Positions 55,857 to 64,000 of a DNA stretch of 64,000 nucleotides are shown here, piece after piece. Each line of letters opens with the position of its first letter. Position 1 is the stretch's first letter. A program made the translations under genes and the position numbers. Under the pieces are notes generated by a model. It worked only from the letters and a program-made list of their open reading frames with translations, had not been told where the DNA came from and did not search any database. Source of the stretch: Microbulbifer sp. A4B17 (GTDB taxonomy: Bacteria; Pseudomonadota; Gammaproteobacteria; Pseudomonadales; Cellvibrionaceae); contig NZ_CP029064.1 in NCBI RefSeq assembly GCF_003076275.1, positions 2,614,501 through 2,678,500 on the forward strand, given 5' to 3'.

Positions 55857-56864
55857 TTAATCCTGATAGCGGGCCGTACTTCCCCTTGCCACTAAATCAA
55901 AGGGCAAAATAGTTCGGCTCGCTTTTAACTGTTTTCCATCAATAATGCGGCGCAAGGTTTCCATCGCATATCTGCCCAGCTTCTCTGCGGGCTGGTCAAT
56001 TGTTGTCAGGGGCGGGTCCGTAAATTGCGAAAACTCAATATTATCGAAGCCCGCCACCGACACATCCGCAGGCACCTGCAAACCCATTTCCTTCGCTTGA
56101 TGAACAGCACCAATAGCCATTTCATCATTCATACAAAAAATGGCGGTAGGCGCACTGGCTAAAGAAAGCAGTTTTTTTGCACCCTCCGCACCAGACGGCA
56201 TAGTGAATTCTCCATTTACAACCAGGTCAGAATTCAACTCGAGACCGTGCCGTTGCATCTCCTCCTCAAAACCGGCCAGGCGATCACGTACAATCGGACT
56301 GTTAAGCGGGCCGGTCACTATGCCGATCTGGCGGTGACCTAGCTCGATCAAATGGCGAGCCATGGCTTGCGCCGCGCCGGAATTATCCAGTTCAACAACC
56401 GGATAGCGGTCGTCTTCAGCAATGCGCTCACACGCATTTACCATTGGAATCGACGCTGCTAAAGCTGCATCTTTCTCTGCAAATGGATAGCGGCTATCCA
56501 GTTGAATAAGCCCATCTGCCTGATTCGTCAGCGCCATTCCCGCATAGAACTGCTCATGAGCTGGTTCGCCCTTGGTATCTCCCAGCAATACGGAGTAACC
56601 CTGGTCTTGAGCTGCCTTTTCTATCCCTCGGATAACTTTGGAAAAAAAAGGATTGGCAATATTTGGGACCAGAACCATCACCGCAAATGACTTACCGGAA
56701 CTAAAGTTTCTCGCCAACATATTGGGCCGATAGCCGGCCTCTTCCACCGCCTTCAGCACCCGCTCCCTGGTCCGCGGAGAAACCATTTGCGGGTCTTTCA
56801 GGGCTCTGGACACGGTCGCGACGGAAACACCGGAGCGACGTGCAACTTCGCGAATGTTTGACAT
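55857..56864 (-). CDS. LacI-family transcriptional regulator
   Basis: 335 residues. HTH NIREVARRSGVSVATVSRAL with the hinge helix ending EEAGYRPNMLARNF. The periplasmic-binding-like domain follows (VLVPNIANPFFSKVIRGIEK; GFDNIEFSQFTDPPLTTIDQ). It is embedded in the sugar cluster, between the MFS and DUF1080 genes. It is the obvious candidate to bind the TGTAACCGGTTACA sites at 53764, 53910 and 60861. The ligand is presumably the pathway sugar or its keto derivative. Confidence 0.93.
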   Translation of the reverse strand: MSNIREVARRSGVSVATVSRALKDPQMVSPRTRERVLKAVEEAGYRPNMLARNFSSGKSFAVMVLVPNIANPFFSKVIRGIEKAAQDQGYSVLLGDTKGEPAHEQFYAGMALTNQADGLIQLDSRYPFAEKDAALAASIPMVNACERIAEDDRYPVVELDNSGAAQAMARHLIELGHRQIGIVTGPLNSPIVRDRLAGFEEEMQRHGLELNSDLVVNGEFTMPSGAEGAKKLLSLASAPTAIFCMNDEMAIGAVHQAKEMGLQVPADVSVAGFDNIEFSQFTDPPLTTIDQPAEKLGRYAMETLRRIIDGKQLKASRTILPFDLVARGSTARYQD

Positions 56865-56920
56865 ACTTTTCCGTTACTTTGTTGTTAGTAGTCGACTATT
56901 TTCGCACAAATGGAAAACGC

Positions 56921-58243
56921 CTACTGGTTGCTTACTGCAGTGACACCTTGCACTTTGCTCGCTGCCTGCCTGCGATCCCAAAACCAGATAAACGCAAAAA
57001 TCGGCAGCAAGATAAGGGGAACCACGGCCAGTGACTGGAATGATTCGATAGAGGCAGTTGCCAACACAGCATCCAGTTCATCGCCCGTTAACTTTTCAAA
57101 GGCTTCCAAACCACCGGCAGCCTCAATCTTGGCGCTGTCGAAAATTTCTCCAAGCTTCGGCAGAACAAACTGAATAGACATTCCCCCAGCAAACCCCAGC
57201 AGCCCCAAAAACAGTGCGCCACCGCGTACAAAACGCTCGGATACCGTAGCGAGCATGGTGGGCCACATATAGCAAACACCGATGCCCCAAACTGTTGCCG
57301 CCAGGAATGCAGTTACCGGGGTTCTTGCCATTCCTAAGCAATAAAGGCCTACAGCTGCAAGTAAACTGCTAAGCCACAAGAGTCCAACGGAAGAGAGTTT
57401 TTTGGCAAGCCGTCCGGCAAAGTGGCGCATTACAAACATCAACATGCTGACATAAACCAGAATAAGAATGCCCTTCATACCGACTACTCGAGAGAGCGTC
57501 AGATCAACCCACTGCCCTGGAGCCAGCTCTGTTGCAGCTGTTAGCCACATACAGATCCATAGCACGATAAACATCGGCTGCCTGAAGACTTCATTAAACA
57601 TCTCACCATAACTGATGCCAGAGGAAACCCGTTCAGTTACCGGGAATTCCGTTCTGGACACAAGCCACGCCATGACCACAGCCGGTAGGGCCAAAACAAT
57701 CAGGTTCAACTGCCAGGGAAGTTCAAGCGCAGAAATGGCTAACCCAAGTAATCCCCCCACCACAATCCCGGCAGGCCACCAAGCATGTAGTACATTTAGG
57801 CGCTGAGTTTTATTTTCAGGATCAACCGCTGCAACCATTGGGTTGCTGGCAGCCTCCACGGCCCCCCAGCCCAAACCGGTAAGTAACAATCCCGCAAGAA
57901 CCAGATTCTCAACGCCCTCCCCCGGGGTTACCAAGGATGCTGCAATAATAAGCAGGCTGCCCAATACATAGCCTATCGATGAGAGCATTAGCATCCGCTT
58001 GATACCGACCAAATCTACCAATGCACTGCCAAATAGCAGGGTTAGCGCAAACCCTGTAAAGGTAAATCCAAGCGCTTCTCCAAGCATTGCGGTGGAGTTG
58101 GCAAGATCAATATGATCATAAATATCCGACTGTAAGTTGCCGGCGATCGAAGCCCTCACAGCAAACCCAAGGCCAATCATAAAGATTGACAGATTTCCTA
58201 CCAGGAAGACGTTCCTGTGCAAAGCCTTTGTCTGTGTACTCAT
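56921..58243 (-). CDS. MFS transporter (sugar-type)
   Basis: 440 residues with about twelve helices. N-terminal NVFLVGNLSIFMIGLGFAVR; LFGSALVDLVGIKRMLMLSS is the loop 2-3 motif; LTGLGWGAVEAASNPMVAAV is TM5-like. Overall it resembles FucP/sugar-type or nucleoside-type symporters of carbohydrate loci. It would import the released sugar or keto sugar across the inner membrane. It lies between the isomerase gene (57 bases upstream) and lacI (56 bases downstream), all on one strand. Confidence 0.88.
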   Translation of the reverse strand: MSTQTKALHRNVFLVGNLSIFMIGLGFAVRASIAGNLQSDIYDHIDLANSTAMLGEALGFTFTGFALTLLFGSALVDLVGIKRMLMLSSIGYVLGSLLIIAASLVTPGEGVENLVLAGLLLTGLGWGAVEAASNPMVAAVDPENKTQRLNVLHAWWPAGIVVGGLLGLAISALELPWQLNLIVLALPAVVMAWLVSRTEFPVTERVSSGISYGEMFNEVFRQPMFIVLWICMWLTAATELAPGQWVDLTLSRVVGMKGILILVYVSMLMFVMRHFAGRLAKKLSSVGLLWLSSLLAAVGLYCLGMARTPVTAFLAATVWGIGVCYMWPTMLATVSERFVRGGALFLGLLGFAGGMSIQFVLPKLGEIFDSAKIEAAGGLEAFEKLTGDELDAVLATASIESFQSLAVVPLILLPIFAFIWFWDRRQAASKVQGVTAVSNQ

Positions 58244-58299
58244 CTATCCAGTCTCCGCATGATTTATTGTTATTCGTTGTTCACTGGGATTGGCAAAAA

Positions 58300-59361
58300 C
58301 TAGTCCAGCCCTAAAATCCTACGATTTCGAGCGCGATCTGTTTCAGCACCGGCAAAATCATCAAAAGCTTTGTCAGCCACGGTTATCAGGTGCTCTCGAA
58401 TAAATGGTGCACCCTCACTGGCCCCCTGCTGTTGATCCTTAATGCAACACTCCCACTCCAGTACCGCCCAGCGATCGTAACCGTACTGGGTCAGTCGGCT
58501 AAAAATCCCACGAAAATCTACCTGACCATCCCCCAGGGAGCGAAAGCGACCGGGCCGGTCAATCCAGGGGGCGTAACCGCCGTATACTCCAGCCCTTCCG
58601 CTCGGATGAAACTCCGCATCTTTCACATGGAAAGCCTTGATTCGCTCGTGATAGATATCGATAAAGGCCAGGTAATCCATTTGCTGTAAAAGCAAATGGC
58701 TCGGGTCATACAAGATATTGGCTCTAGGGTGATCTTCCACCTCGTAAAGAAACCGCTCGAAGGTCAAGCCATCATGCAGGTCTTCACCGGGGTGCAGCTC
58801 ATAGCAGACATCGACCCCCGCGCTGTCAAACGCATCCAATATCGGGCGCCACAAAAGGGCCAGCTCGCGAAAACCTTCTTCAACCAACATCGCCGGGCGC
58901 TGGGGCCATGGATAAAAAGTGTGCCAGAGTAAAGCGCCGGAGAAAGTTGCATGGGATTTGAGCTTCAGGTTGGCACTAGCCCGAGCTGCAAGAACTAACT
59001 GATTGCTCGCCCACTCTGCACGGGCTTGCAAGTTTCCGCGTACTGCCTCTGGAGAAAAAATATCCAGCATTTCCTTATAGGCTGGGTGAGCTGCGACCAA
59101 CTGCCCCTGCAAATGCGTAGACAATTCAGAAATCTGTACCCCAGCCTCCTCACAGATTCCCAGTACATCGTCACAGTAAGCTTGGCTTTTACTGGCCAGC
59201 TCAAGATCGAAAATCCGCTTGTCCCAAGTGGGAACCTGGATGCCTTTGTACCCCAGGTCTGATGCCCAACGAGCCATAGCTTCAAGCGAAGCTGGCTGTT
59301 CGCTCGATGGGAGAAACTGGGCGAGAAAAATTCCGGGCCCCTGAATTCTGGGTGCCTTCAT
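58300..59361 (-). CDS. Cytoplasmic sugar phosphate isomerase/epimerase (TIM barrel)
   Basis: 353 residues, no signal peptide. AP-endonuclease-2-like TIM barrel: GPGIFLAQFLPSSEQPASLE, WASDLGYKGIQVPTWDKRIF, CYELHPGEDLHDGLTFERFL, NILYDPSHLLLQQMDYLAFI, FHVKDAEFHPSGRAGVYGGY, AVLEWECCIKDQQQG. The Glu/Asp/His residues of the divalent metal site are in place. Homologs in sugar loci isomerise or dehydrate keto sugars. It is a second, cytoplasmic partner to the Tat-exported isomerase at 53946. Confidence 0.88.
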   Translation of the reverse strand: MKAPRIQGPGIFLAQFLPSSEQPASLEAMARWASDLGYKGIQVPTWDKRIFDLELASKSQAYCDDVLGICEEAGVQISELSTHLQGQLVAAHPAYKEMLDIFSPEAVRGNLQARAEWASNQLVLAARASANLKLKSHATFSGALLWHTFYPWPQRPAMLVEEGFRELALLWRPILDAFDSAGVDVCYELHPGEDLHDGLTFERFLYEVEDHPRANILYDPSHLLLQQMDYLAFIDIYHERIKAFHVKDAEFHPSGRAGVYGGYAPWIDRPGRFRSLGDGQVDFRGIFSRLTQYGYDRWAVLEWECCIKDQQQGASEGAPFIREHLITVADKAFDDFAGAETDRARNRRILGLD

Positions 59362-59559
59362 TTATTGTTATCCTTTTTACTGCTGTACTGATTAATTCTG
59401 CAACCAACCCTTTCCAAGCGATTGGTTTGCACCTTTTGAGAAAACTCTTCAAAAGGTAACTCGCCGCAGGCCGACACCGACACCTCCCTGTGCCGTACTA
59501 GCTACCGGACGCCCACCCTGCCAGAGATACCTAAATTCTGTGAGGTTGGACCTGGCCGC

Positions 59560-60729
59560 TCACCTCCAATAAGGCGCCAGGGAAACCCATGAGGATTTTG
59601 CGCGACTGCTCTCCAGTGCACCGCGTACAAATGCCATTGCGCGAACACCTGCATCAATGTTCCCAACCGCAGGACTTTTCTTTGAAACTAACCCCTCCCG
59701 GCGGCCTCGGACTTGACCAGCAAAATCACGATAGATATTGGCGAAGGCCTCTATATAGCCCTCCGGATGTCCTTGAGGTGTCCGACAGAAAGACCTGACG
59801 TCTCCATCCAGATACTCACAATCCGCACCGGCTTTCCAAATCGCCACAGGCTGCCCCCTGCGCTTTACTTGCAATTGGTTTGGGGCTTCCTGCTCCCAAA
59901 ACAGCGAACCGTCTTCACAGTAAACGCTGATATTCAGGTTGTTCCCCTCTCCTCCACAGACTTGACTGGCTGTGAGTGTTCCTCGGGCGCCCTGATCTAA
60001 TTTGAATAGCGCTGCACCGTCATCATCCAGCGCTCTTTCATCAACTACCGCTTGCACGTCTGCGCAGACTTCAGAAATATGCTGGCCAGTAAAAAACTCC
60101 ACTAGATGATGAGCATGGGTGCCTATATCCGCAAAGCAGCCACTTTCCCCCGAACGTGCAGGATCTGTTCGCCAACTCGCCTGCTTACTTCCCGTGGAAT
60201 CACCGGCTAGTGCCAGCCACCCCTGTGGATAAGCAACGGTAACTCGTCGAATAGACCCCAACTCTCTCCTGCCCAGGATTGCTCTCGCCTGCATAACCAG
60301 AGGGTAAGCAGCATAGGTGTGGGTCAAACCATAAAGATGCCCGCTTTGCTCCACTTCCTTTTTAAGCTCAAGTGTTTCTTCCAAAGTGGAAGCGGCTGGC
60401 TTGTCAGAGAGGACATGGAATCCCGCCCGCAACGCAGCAATAGAAACTGGTAAATGGAGGTGGTTGGGAGTTACTACAGATACAAATTCAACTCGATCAT
60501 CGGCACTGCGACGGGATTCCTCTTGGAACATCTGTTGATAGCTTTGGTAAATCCGGTCCGGATGAAGCCCCAGCTTTTCACCGGTATTACGACTGCGCTC
60601 GGAATCGCTACTAAAGCAGCCGGCGACTAGCTCTATCTCACCGTCGAGAGCTGCCGCCATCCGATGAATTGCACCAATAAAAGCACCCTCTCCACCGCCA
60701 ACCATGCCCATTCTTATTTTCTTAACCAA
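59560..60729 (-). CDS. Gfo/Idh/MocA-family oxidoreductase
   Basis: The open frame extends to 60753; TTG 60729 (reading MVKKIRMGMVGGGEG) has GAGGGG upstream and fits the family start, giving 389 residues. Rossmann motif RMGMVGGGEGAFIGAIHRMA; EKPxx-type motif in the form LSDKPAASTLEE with the catalytic Lys; GCFADIGTHAHHLVEFFTGQ with the conserved Asp/His pair. It oxidises or reduces sugar carbons with NAD(H), plausibly interconverting a 3-keto sugar with the free sugar in the cytoplasm. Operator 3 lies upstream. Confidence 0.9.
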   Translation of the reverse strand: MVKKIRMGMVGGGEGAFIGAIHRMAAALDGEIELVAGCFSSDSERSRNTGEKLGLHPDRIYQSYQQMFQEESRRSADDRVEFVSVVTPNHLHLPVSIAALRAGFHVLSDKPAASTLEETLELKKEVEQSGHLYGLTHTYAAYPLVMQARAILGRRELGSIRRVTVAYPQGWLALAGDSTGSKQASWRTDPARSGESGCFADIGTHAHHLVEFFTGQHISEVCADVQAVVDERALDDDGAALFKLDQGARGTLTASQVCGGEGNNLNISVYCEDGSLFWEQEAPNQLQVKRRGQPVAIWKAGADCEYLDGDVRSFCRTPQGHPEGYIEAFANIYRDFAGQVRGRREGLVSKKSPAVGNIDAGVRAMAFVRGALESSRAKSSWVSLAPYWR

Positions 60730-60860
60730 ACCCCATCCCCTCGGGCCACTCAAAGAACCAGCTGAATAAACAGCCTATTTATTTTTATTTCCGTGTTTTG
60801 TAAGCGGACGCGCTATTTCCAGATCACGGTTTTCGTAGCACTCTACCGTCTGAAACAGAA

Positions 60861-60874
60861 TGTAACCGGTTACA
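60861..60874. promoter_or_regulatory. LacI-type operator 3
   Basis: Perfect TGTAACCGGTTACA, about 130 bases upstream of the Gfo/Idh/MocA start and downstream of the DAO-like gene. It marks the promoter of the Gfo-isomerase-MFS-lacI transcript. Confidence 0.8.
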
Positions 60875-60982
60875 TTTCAATTTAAGATACAGAAAAAAAA
60901 TGTCTTTGCAAGAGAAAAGCGTTGCTAATGGCGCCTTAGTGATCTCGTAGACGGATGGCTCGGCACAAAAATACTTAGCAAA

Positions 60983-62242
60983 TCACCTGATTGGCAGACC
61001 CATTTTCTGGGCAAACTCAGCCCAAGAGTGCCACTCCAGCTCGTCACTTTGCCATTTATTACGAATAGTTTGATGATCAACTGACTGCGACAGCAAACTA
61101 CCTATCGCTTCAGGTTGGGGATGCCGAGGCTTAGCTTTTGAGCGAACCCATTTCCCGGCCTCCTTTGCAGCCTCCACGGCGAGACCCCAGTGATTCGGCC
61201 AAACCGCCAAGAAATTGGCTATATCAAAGCTGTGGATGTGGTATGGGCGCGGGTAATTTAACTGCACAAGAGCATCCCCATCCGGCCCTGGAGCGTCAGT
61301 TTTCCAACCTGCGTAAACACCCCAATGGCAGCTGGCTGCCCACTCCTCAAACCCGGTCATACAATTTGCCAGTCTATCCAGGGTATCCCGGATTAACGCC
61401 CTCTCTATAGGCGGGGCCACCCTCATATCAACCACACCAGAGCGAAATCTGGGGTGCTCCGGGTTAAGGGTTAGGATCCAGAGACCCTCCCCCCCTTCCA
61501 GCTTGTGGTATGCCACAACAAGGTCCTTCAGAAATGCAGAAACCGGGGGGACATTGCCCCCCTTTGCCAGCAGCATATGCAGAGGTCGAACAACCTGGAC
61601 ATCTCGAACTATTTGAACGGGCACTCCAAGATTTTCGAGTATTGCCGCATTACCCGCACCACAGGCTGAAAGTACCAGCTGAGGTTTTACTCGGTGTGAA
61701 CTACCACCGATTTCGGCGGTGACTTCTACAACCCGATCATCTTCTCTGACAATTCCCCGAATGGCGCCATTTACAACCCGCTCGCTGACAGGGGCACTAA
61801 AGCATCGATAGGCCGCTGCACCATCAAACATCAGATCGTCGGCAAACCGAAAGCACCGATGGGATGGCAAACTGGTTGTCATCAGTGGAGCTGGTACCGG
61901 TACTTCCTCCACAGAAATACCCGCTGCAACCCAGTTGGGCTCAACTGTATCCAGGAAGTCCTGGGGAAGTGCGGCATAGAAGTCTGTTATACGACTATTG
62001 ACAGCATCGCTCTCCAACTGTGTGCGCCAAAACTGCGCGGCCTGCAGATAAGCTTTTGCCGCACTTGGGTGTGCTGCATTCCAACCAGAGGAGAAGTAAC
62101 CGTGAAAATGTAACGACTCAGCGTCTTTCAATCCCTGATCTATTGCGAGTACTGAAAAATCTGTTGATAGCTCGCGCATTAGTGAAACCGCCTGAATTCC
62201 ACCCCCCAGCACAAGAACGTCCACATCCACTGCTTTAGCCAT
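60983..62242 (-). CDS. FAD-dependent oxidoreductase (DAO-like)
   Basis: 419 residues. DVLVLGGGIQAVSLMRELST is the N-terminal FAD motif, followed by VLAIDQG; the central LVLSACGAGNAAILENLGV is the second nucleotide contact of DAO-fold enzymes. The C-terminal HSFDIANFLAVWPNHWGLAV closes the FAD domain. The substrate is unknown. It is on the same strand as the sugar cluster but separated from it by an operator-containing gap of 254 bases, so it may be a separate unit. Confidence 0.8.
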   Translation of the reverse strand: MAKAVDVDVLVLGGGIQAVSLMRELSTDFSVLAIDQGLKDAESLHFHGYFSSGWNAAHPSAAKAYLQAAQFWRTQLESDAVNSRITDFYAALPQDFLDTVEPNWVAAGISVEEVPVPAPLMTTSLPSHRCFRFADDLMFDGAAAYRCFSAPVSERVVNGAIRGIVREDDRVVEVTAEIGGSSHRVKPQLVLSACGAGNAAILENLGVPVQIVRDVQVVRPLHMLLAKGGNVPPVSAFLKDLVVAYHKLEGGEGLWILTLNPEHPRFRSGVVDMRVAPPIERALIRDTLDRLANCMTGFEEWAASCHWGVYAGWKTDAPGPDGDALVQLNYPRPYHIHSFDIANFLAVWPNHWGLAVEAAKEAGKWVRSKAKPRHPQPEAIGSLLSQSVDHQTIRNKWQSDELEWHSWAEFAQKMGLPIR

Positions 62243-62493
62243 AGCCTACCCCGGAATAAACCCTTAACTATCAACACTGAAGGAACCCCTGAATAATTCA
62301 GAGATTCCTTAAGCAAAGGCTAGCACCCTGACAAGTCATAAGATCCCAATCCATTTACGCATATGACACTTCATTGAAATTCACTTTAAACATCGAATTT
62401 GGTTAATCCGTTCCAGTTGGACACCCGTACAGAGATTGTCGCGTAGCTATTGAGCTATCGACTGACAAAACTGCGAACACAAGGAGCATGGAA

Positions 62494-63030
62494 ATGAAAA
62501 GCTTGTTTAGAGGATTAGGATTTGTACTGTTTGCAATAAGCGCCCAGTACGTTATGGCAGATGATGAACTGGAGACAGTTCCCTATGTAGATGTCAATCA
62601 ATACCTCGGCAAATGGTACGAGATTGCCCGACTACCGCAAATTTTCCAGCCGGCCTGTACCGCTGTAACAGCCGACTACGGCTTAAATGATGATGGATCT
62701 ATCAGCGTTTTCAATTTTTGCCGAATCTTACATCCAAAGTATGGATTCCCCATTAGCATTCAGGGCACTGGAGTGCCGATTGATGAAACCAATAGCAAGC
62801 TCGCCATTACATTCTTTGAAGGGAAAGCTGCCGGTGACTATTGGATATTAGAGCTGGACTCCGCCTATCAATGGTCTCTGGTCGGCGATCCTGGCCACAC
62901 CAGCCTCTACCTGCTGAGCCGCACTCCGCAGCTGGATGAAGCCACCGTGGATGCTCTTTTGGATCTGGCTGTGACAAAGCACGGTTACAACATTGACCAC
63001 ATCATCATGACACGCCAGCCGACTAACTAA
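62494..63030 (+). CDS. blc: Bacterial lipocalin (Blc-like)
   Basis: ATG 62494 is preferred over 62488, because AAGGAG at 62481-62486 is then seven bases away; 178 residues. Signal peptide MKSLFRGLGFVLFAISAQYV ending MADD; the usual Blc lipobox Cys is not evident, so it may be soluble periplasmic. Lipocalin motifs: YLGKWYEIARLPQIF (GxW), CTAVTADYGLNDDGSISVFN, YWILELDSAYQWSLVGDPGH, TSLYLLSRTP. It binds lipids or hydrophobic ligands, possibly in envelope repair. Confidence 0.88.
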   Translation: MKSLFRGLGFVLFAISAQYVMADDELETVPYVDVNQYLGKWYEIARLPQIFQPACTAVTADYGLNDDGSISVFNFCRILHPKYGFPISIQGTGVPIDETNSKLAITFFEGKAAGDYWILELDSAYQWSLVGDPGHTSLYLLSRTPQLDEATVDALLDLAVTKHGYNIDHIIMTRQPTN

Positions 63031-63038
63031 AGAAGGCA

Positions 63039-63066
63039 GGCGGATGTCTCAACACAGACATCCGCC
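63039..63066 (+). terminator. Terminator after the lipocalin gene
   Basis: Perfect 11-bp arms GGCGGATGTCT / AGACATCCGCC with a 6-base loop, 8 bases past the stop codon. Confidence 0.75.
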
Positions 63067-63399
63067 GCTTCACAAATTACTTTAACTTTAAATAAATTCT
63101 TAAATATCAGTTAGTTAATTGAATTAGTTAATGTATTTTATAGAGTTTGGATTTGAGGCCCATCCAGATTTTATGAGACCACCAGCTACCTGACGCCAAC
63201 CCTAGAGCCGGCACTTAATCCGCTTGTATACTTCCAGAGGAGGTACCTGGGTAATTGAAAGTCGATACACCCCAGCCTTGGCAAGCAAGCCCTCTTTCTA
63301 CCCTCTTGAGAATGACAAGTGACCACCCCCATTCAACCGAAGCGAGTTTAGGGAAAGGCCAATCAATCACAGGCTGAGAAGCCGGTTACGCTACAGCCT

Positions 63400-63850
63400 C
63401 TTCTTCAAAAACCCTTCTGTTGACTGCAAAGGCCCAATCCAAGTGGGCTCGACAATGTGGTATGTCTAGCTCGGCATAACCTTCAAGGTGTAGCCTAATA
63501 CCACTTCCAGTACGGTCTGCTGTGTGTAACTGGCGGCCAGGAATCTGCTGGCCTGATCTTCAGATGGCTAACCTCGGCTTTCGTTGACAACAGCAGTAAA
63601 AATACGCAGAGCTTCGATGGCCCCGGCTTTAATAGCGGCAACCATTCAAGCAATGGTTTGCCATTGAAGTGATTTGGCGCTCTGTAGCGGAGAAATTGGC
63701 CTTATCGAAGATTCCGCCAGGCTTATCCAGCCTTCAAGGAACGCGGGAGCTTCAGCCATGATTGCAAGCAAGTTGGCTGCAAAGCCCATCTTGAGCAAAT
63801 GCTTAGCGCCCGCAAAGGAGAGCTGAGCAACAGAAGGGGGATAATGCCAT
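63400..63850 (-). pseudogene. Relic of a carboxymuconolactone decarboxylase/AhpD-family gene
   Basis: Minus-strand fragments in family order: AKHLLKMGFAANLLAIMAEA, then PAFLEGWIS; in another frame IFDKANFSATERQIT; then IKAGAIEALRIFTAVVNESR; G, a stop (TAG) where Trp is usual, then PSEDQASRFLAASYTQQTVL and EVVLGYTLK. This is the core of peroxidase-related CMD proteins, but the CxxC catalytic segment after ERQI is missing and stops and shifts break the frame. It is clearly dead. The remaining 3' part dissolves near 63400. Confidence 0.75.
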
Positions 63851-64000
63851 CAGATGAATCTTAAAAAGCGAATAACTTTCCCTTATATCTCCTCCAACTT
63901 TGAGTCAAAACCACATTTCTGCGGTCCCAAAAAATGTACACATGTCCATTTCTAAACACAGAGAAACCAGTCAATTAAGAGGACTGCATACAACACCATT

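Noticed and set aside
1-64000. CRISPR arrays, rRNA and tRNA genes
   Set aside because: Looked for; no regularly spaced repeats and no rRNA or tRNA signature found by eye.

Overview
The window looks like the chromosome of a heterotrophic, probably marine gammaproteobacterium of the Microbulbifer/Cellvibrionales type. This is inferred from gene content: an ectoine-type MarR regulator and aspartokinase, betBA, several BCCT transporters, a large TonB-dependent receptor, Tat-exported sugar oxidoreductases and a TorF-type porin. No rRNA, tRNA or CRISPR array was seen.

Layout. (1) 1-15.6 kb is an osmoprotection region. It holds an FAD monooxygenase cut by the window edge, an EctR/CosR-like MarR regulator, a decayed ectA, an ectoine-type aspartokinase, a frameshifted TPR gene, betB-betA, a divergent short BCCT transporter and a TorF-like porin. 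Two similar BCCT transporters flank an M15 lipoprotein peptidase. The cell seems to have lost this copy of ectoine synthesis but kept choline-to-betaine oxidation and uptake. (2) 15.8-23 kb has a divergent KfrA-like / tyrosine recombinase pair around a strong palindrome. It is followed by AT-richer cargo: a TIKI/ChaN-like protein, a small LMW-PTP-like protein, a GNAT enzyme, and secreted proteins including a beta-helix protein. (3) 23.4-34.6 kb is mixed metabolism and regulation: flavodoxin-like reductase, dead AraC regulator, atypical SDR, MscS channel, M12-type metalloprotease, a LysR/SDR/DUF1097 cluster, an alpha/beta hydrolase, a PhnD-like relic, and LysR with a truncated azoreductase. (4) 34.6-39.6 kb is a wreckage zone: one intact IS3-family element, a solo copy of its end, integrase and XRE fragments, a urea-transporter fragment, a likely IS5 remnant, and one intact 397-residue orphan protein. 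(5) 39.6-48 kb holds a methyltransferase, an RND efflux pair with a divergent TetR regulator, and an orphan SagB-type oxidoreductase.

(6) 48.3-62.2 kb is the most coherent system: a carbohydrate locus entirely on the minus strand. It has a TonB receptor, a GMC oxidoreductase with a Tat-signal small subunit, a Tat-exported sugar isomerase, its own TatA, a DUF1080 (3-keto-disaccharide hydrolase type) lipoprotein, LacI, MFS, a second isomerase, a Gfo/Idh/MocA dehydrogenase and a DAO-like oxidase. Three copies of the palindrome TGTAACCGGTTACA (one with a flank mismatch) mark a likely LacI regulon. The proposed flow is uptake, periplasmic oxidation to a 3-keto sugar, cleavage, import and cytoplasmic processing. 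(7) The end carries a lipocalin and a decayed carboxymuconolactone decarboxylase-family gene.

A recurring theme is gene decay: at least eight relics can still be recognised (ectA, TPR, AraC, PhnD-like, azoR, urea transporter, XRE/integrase, CMD).
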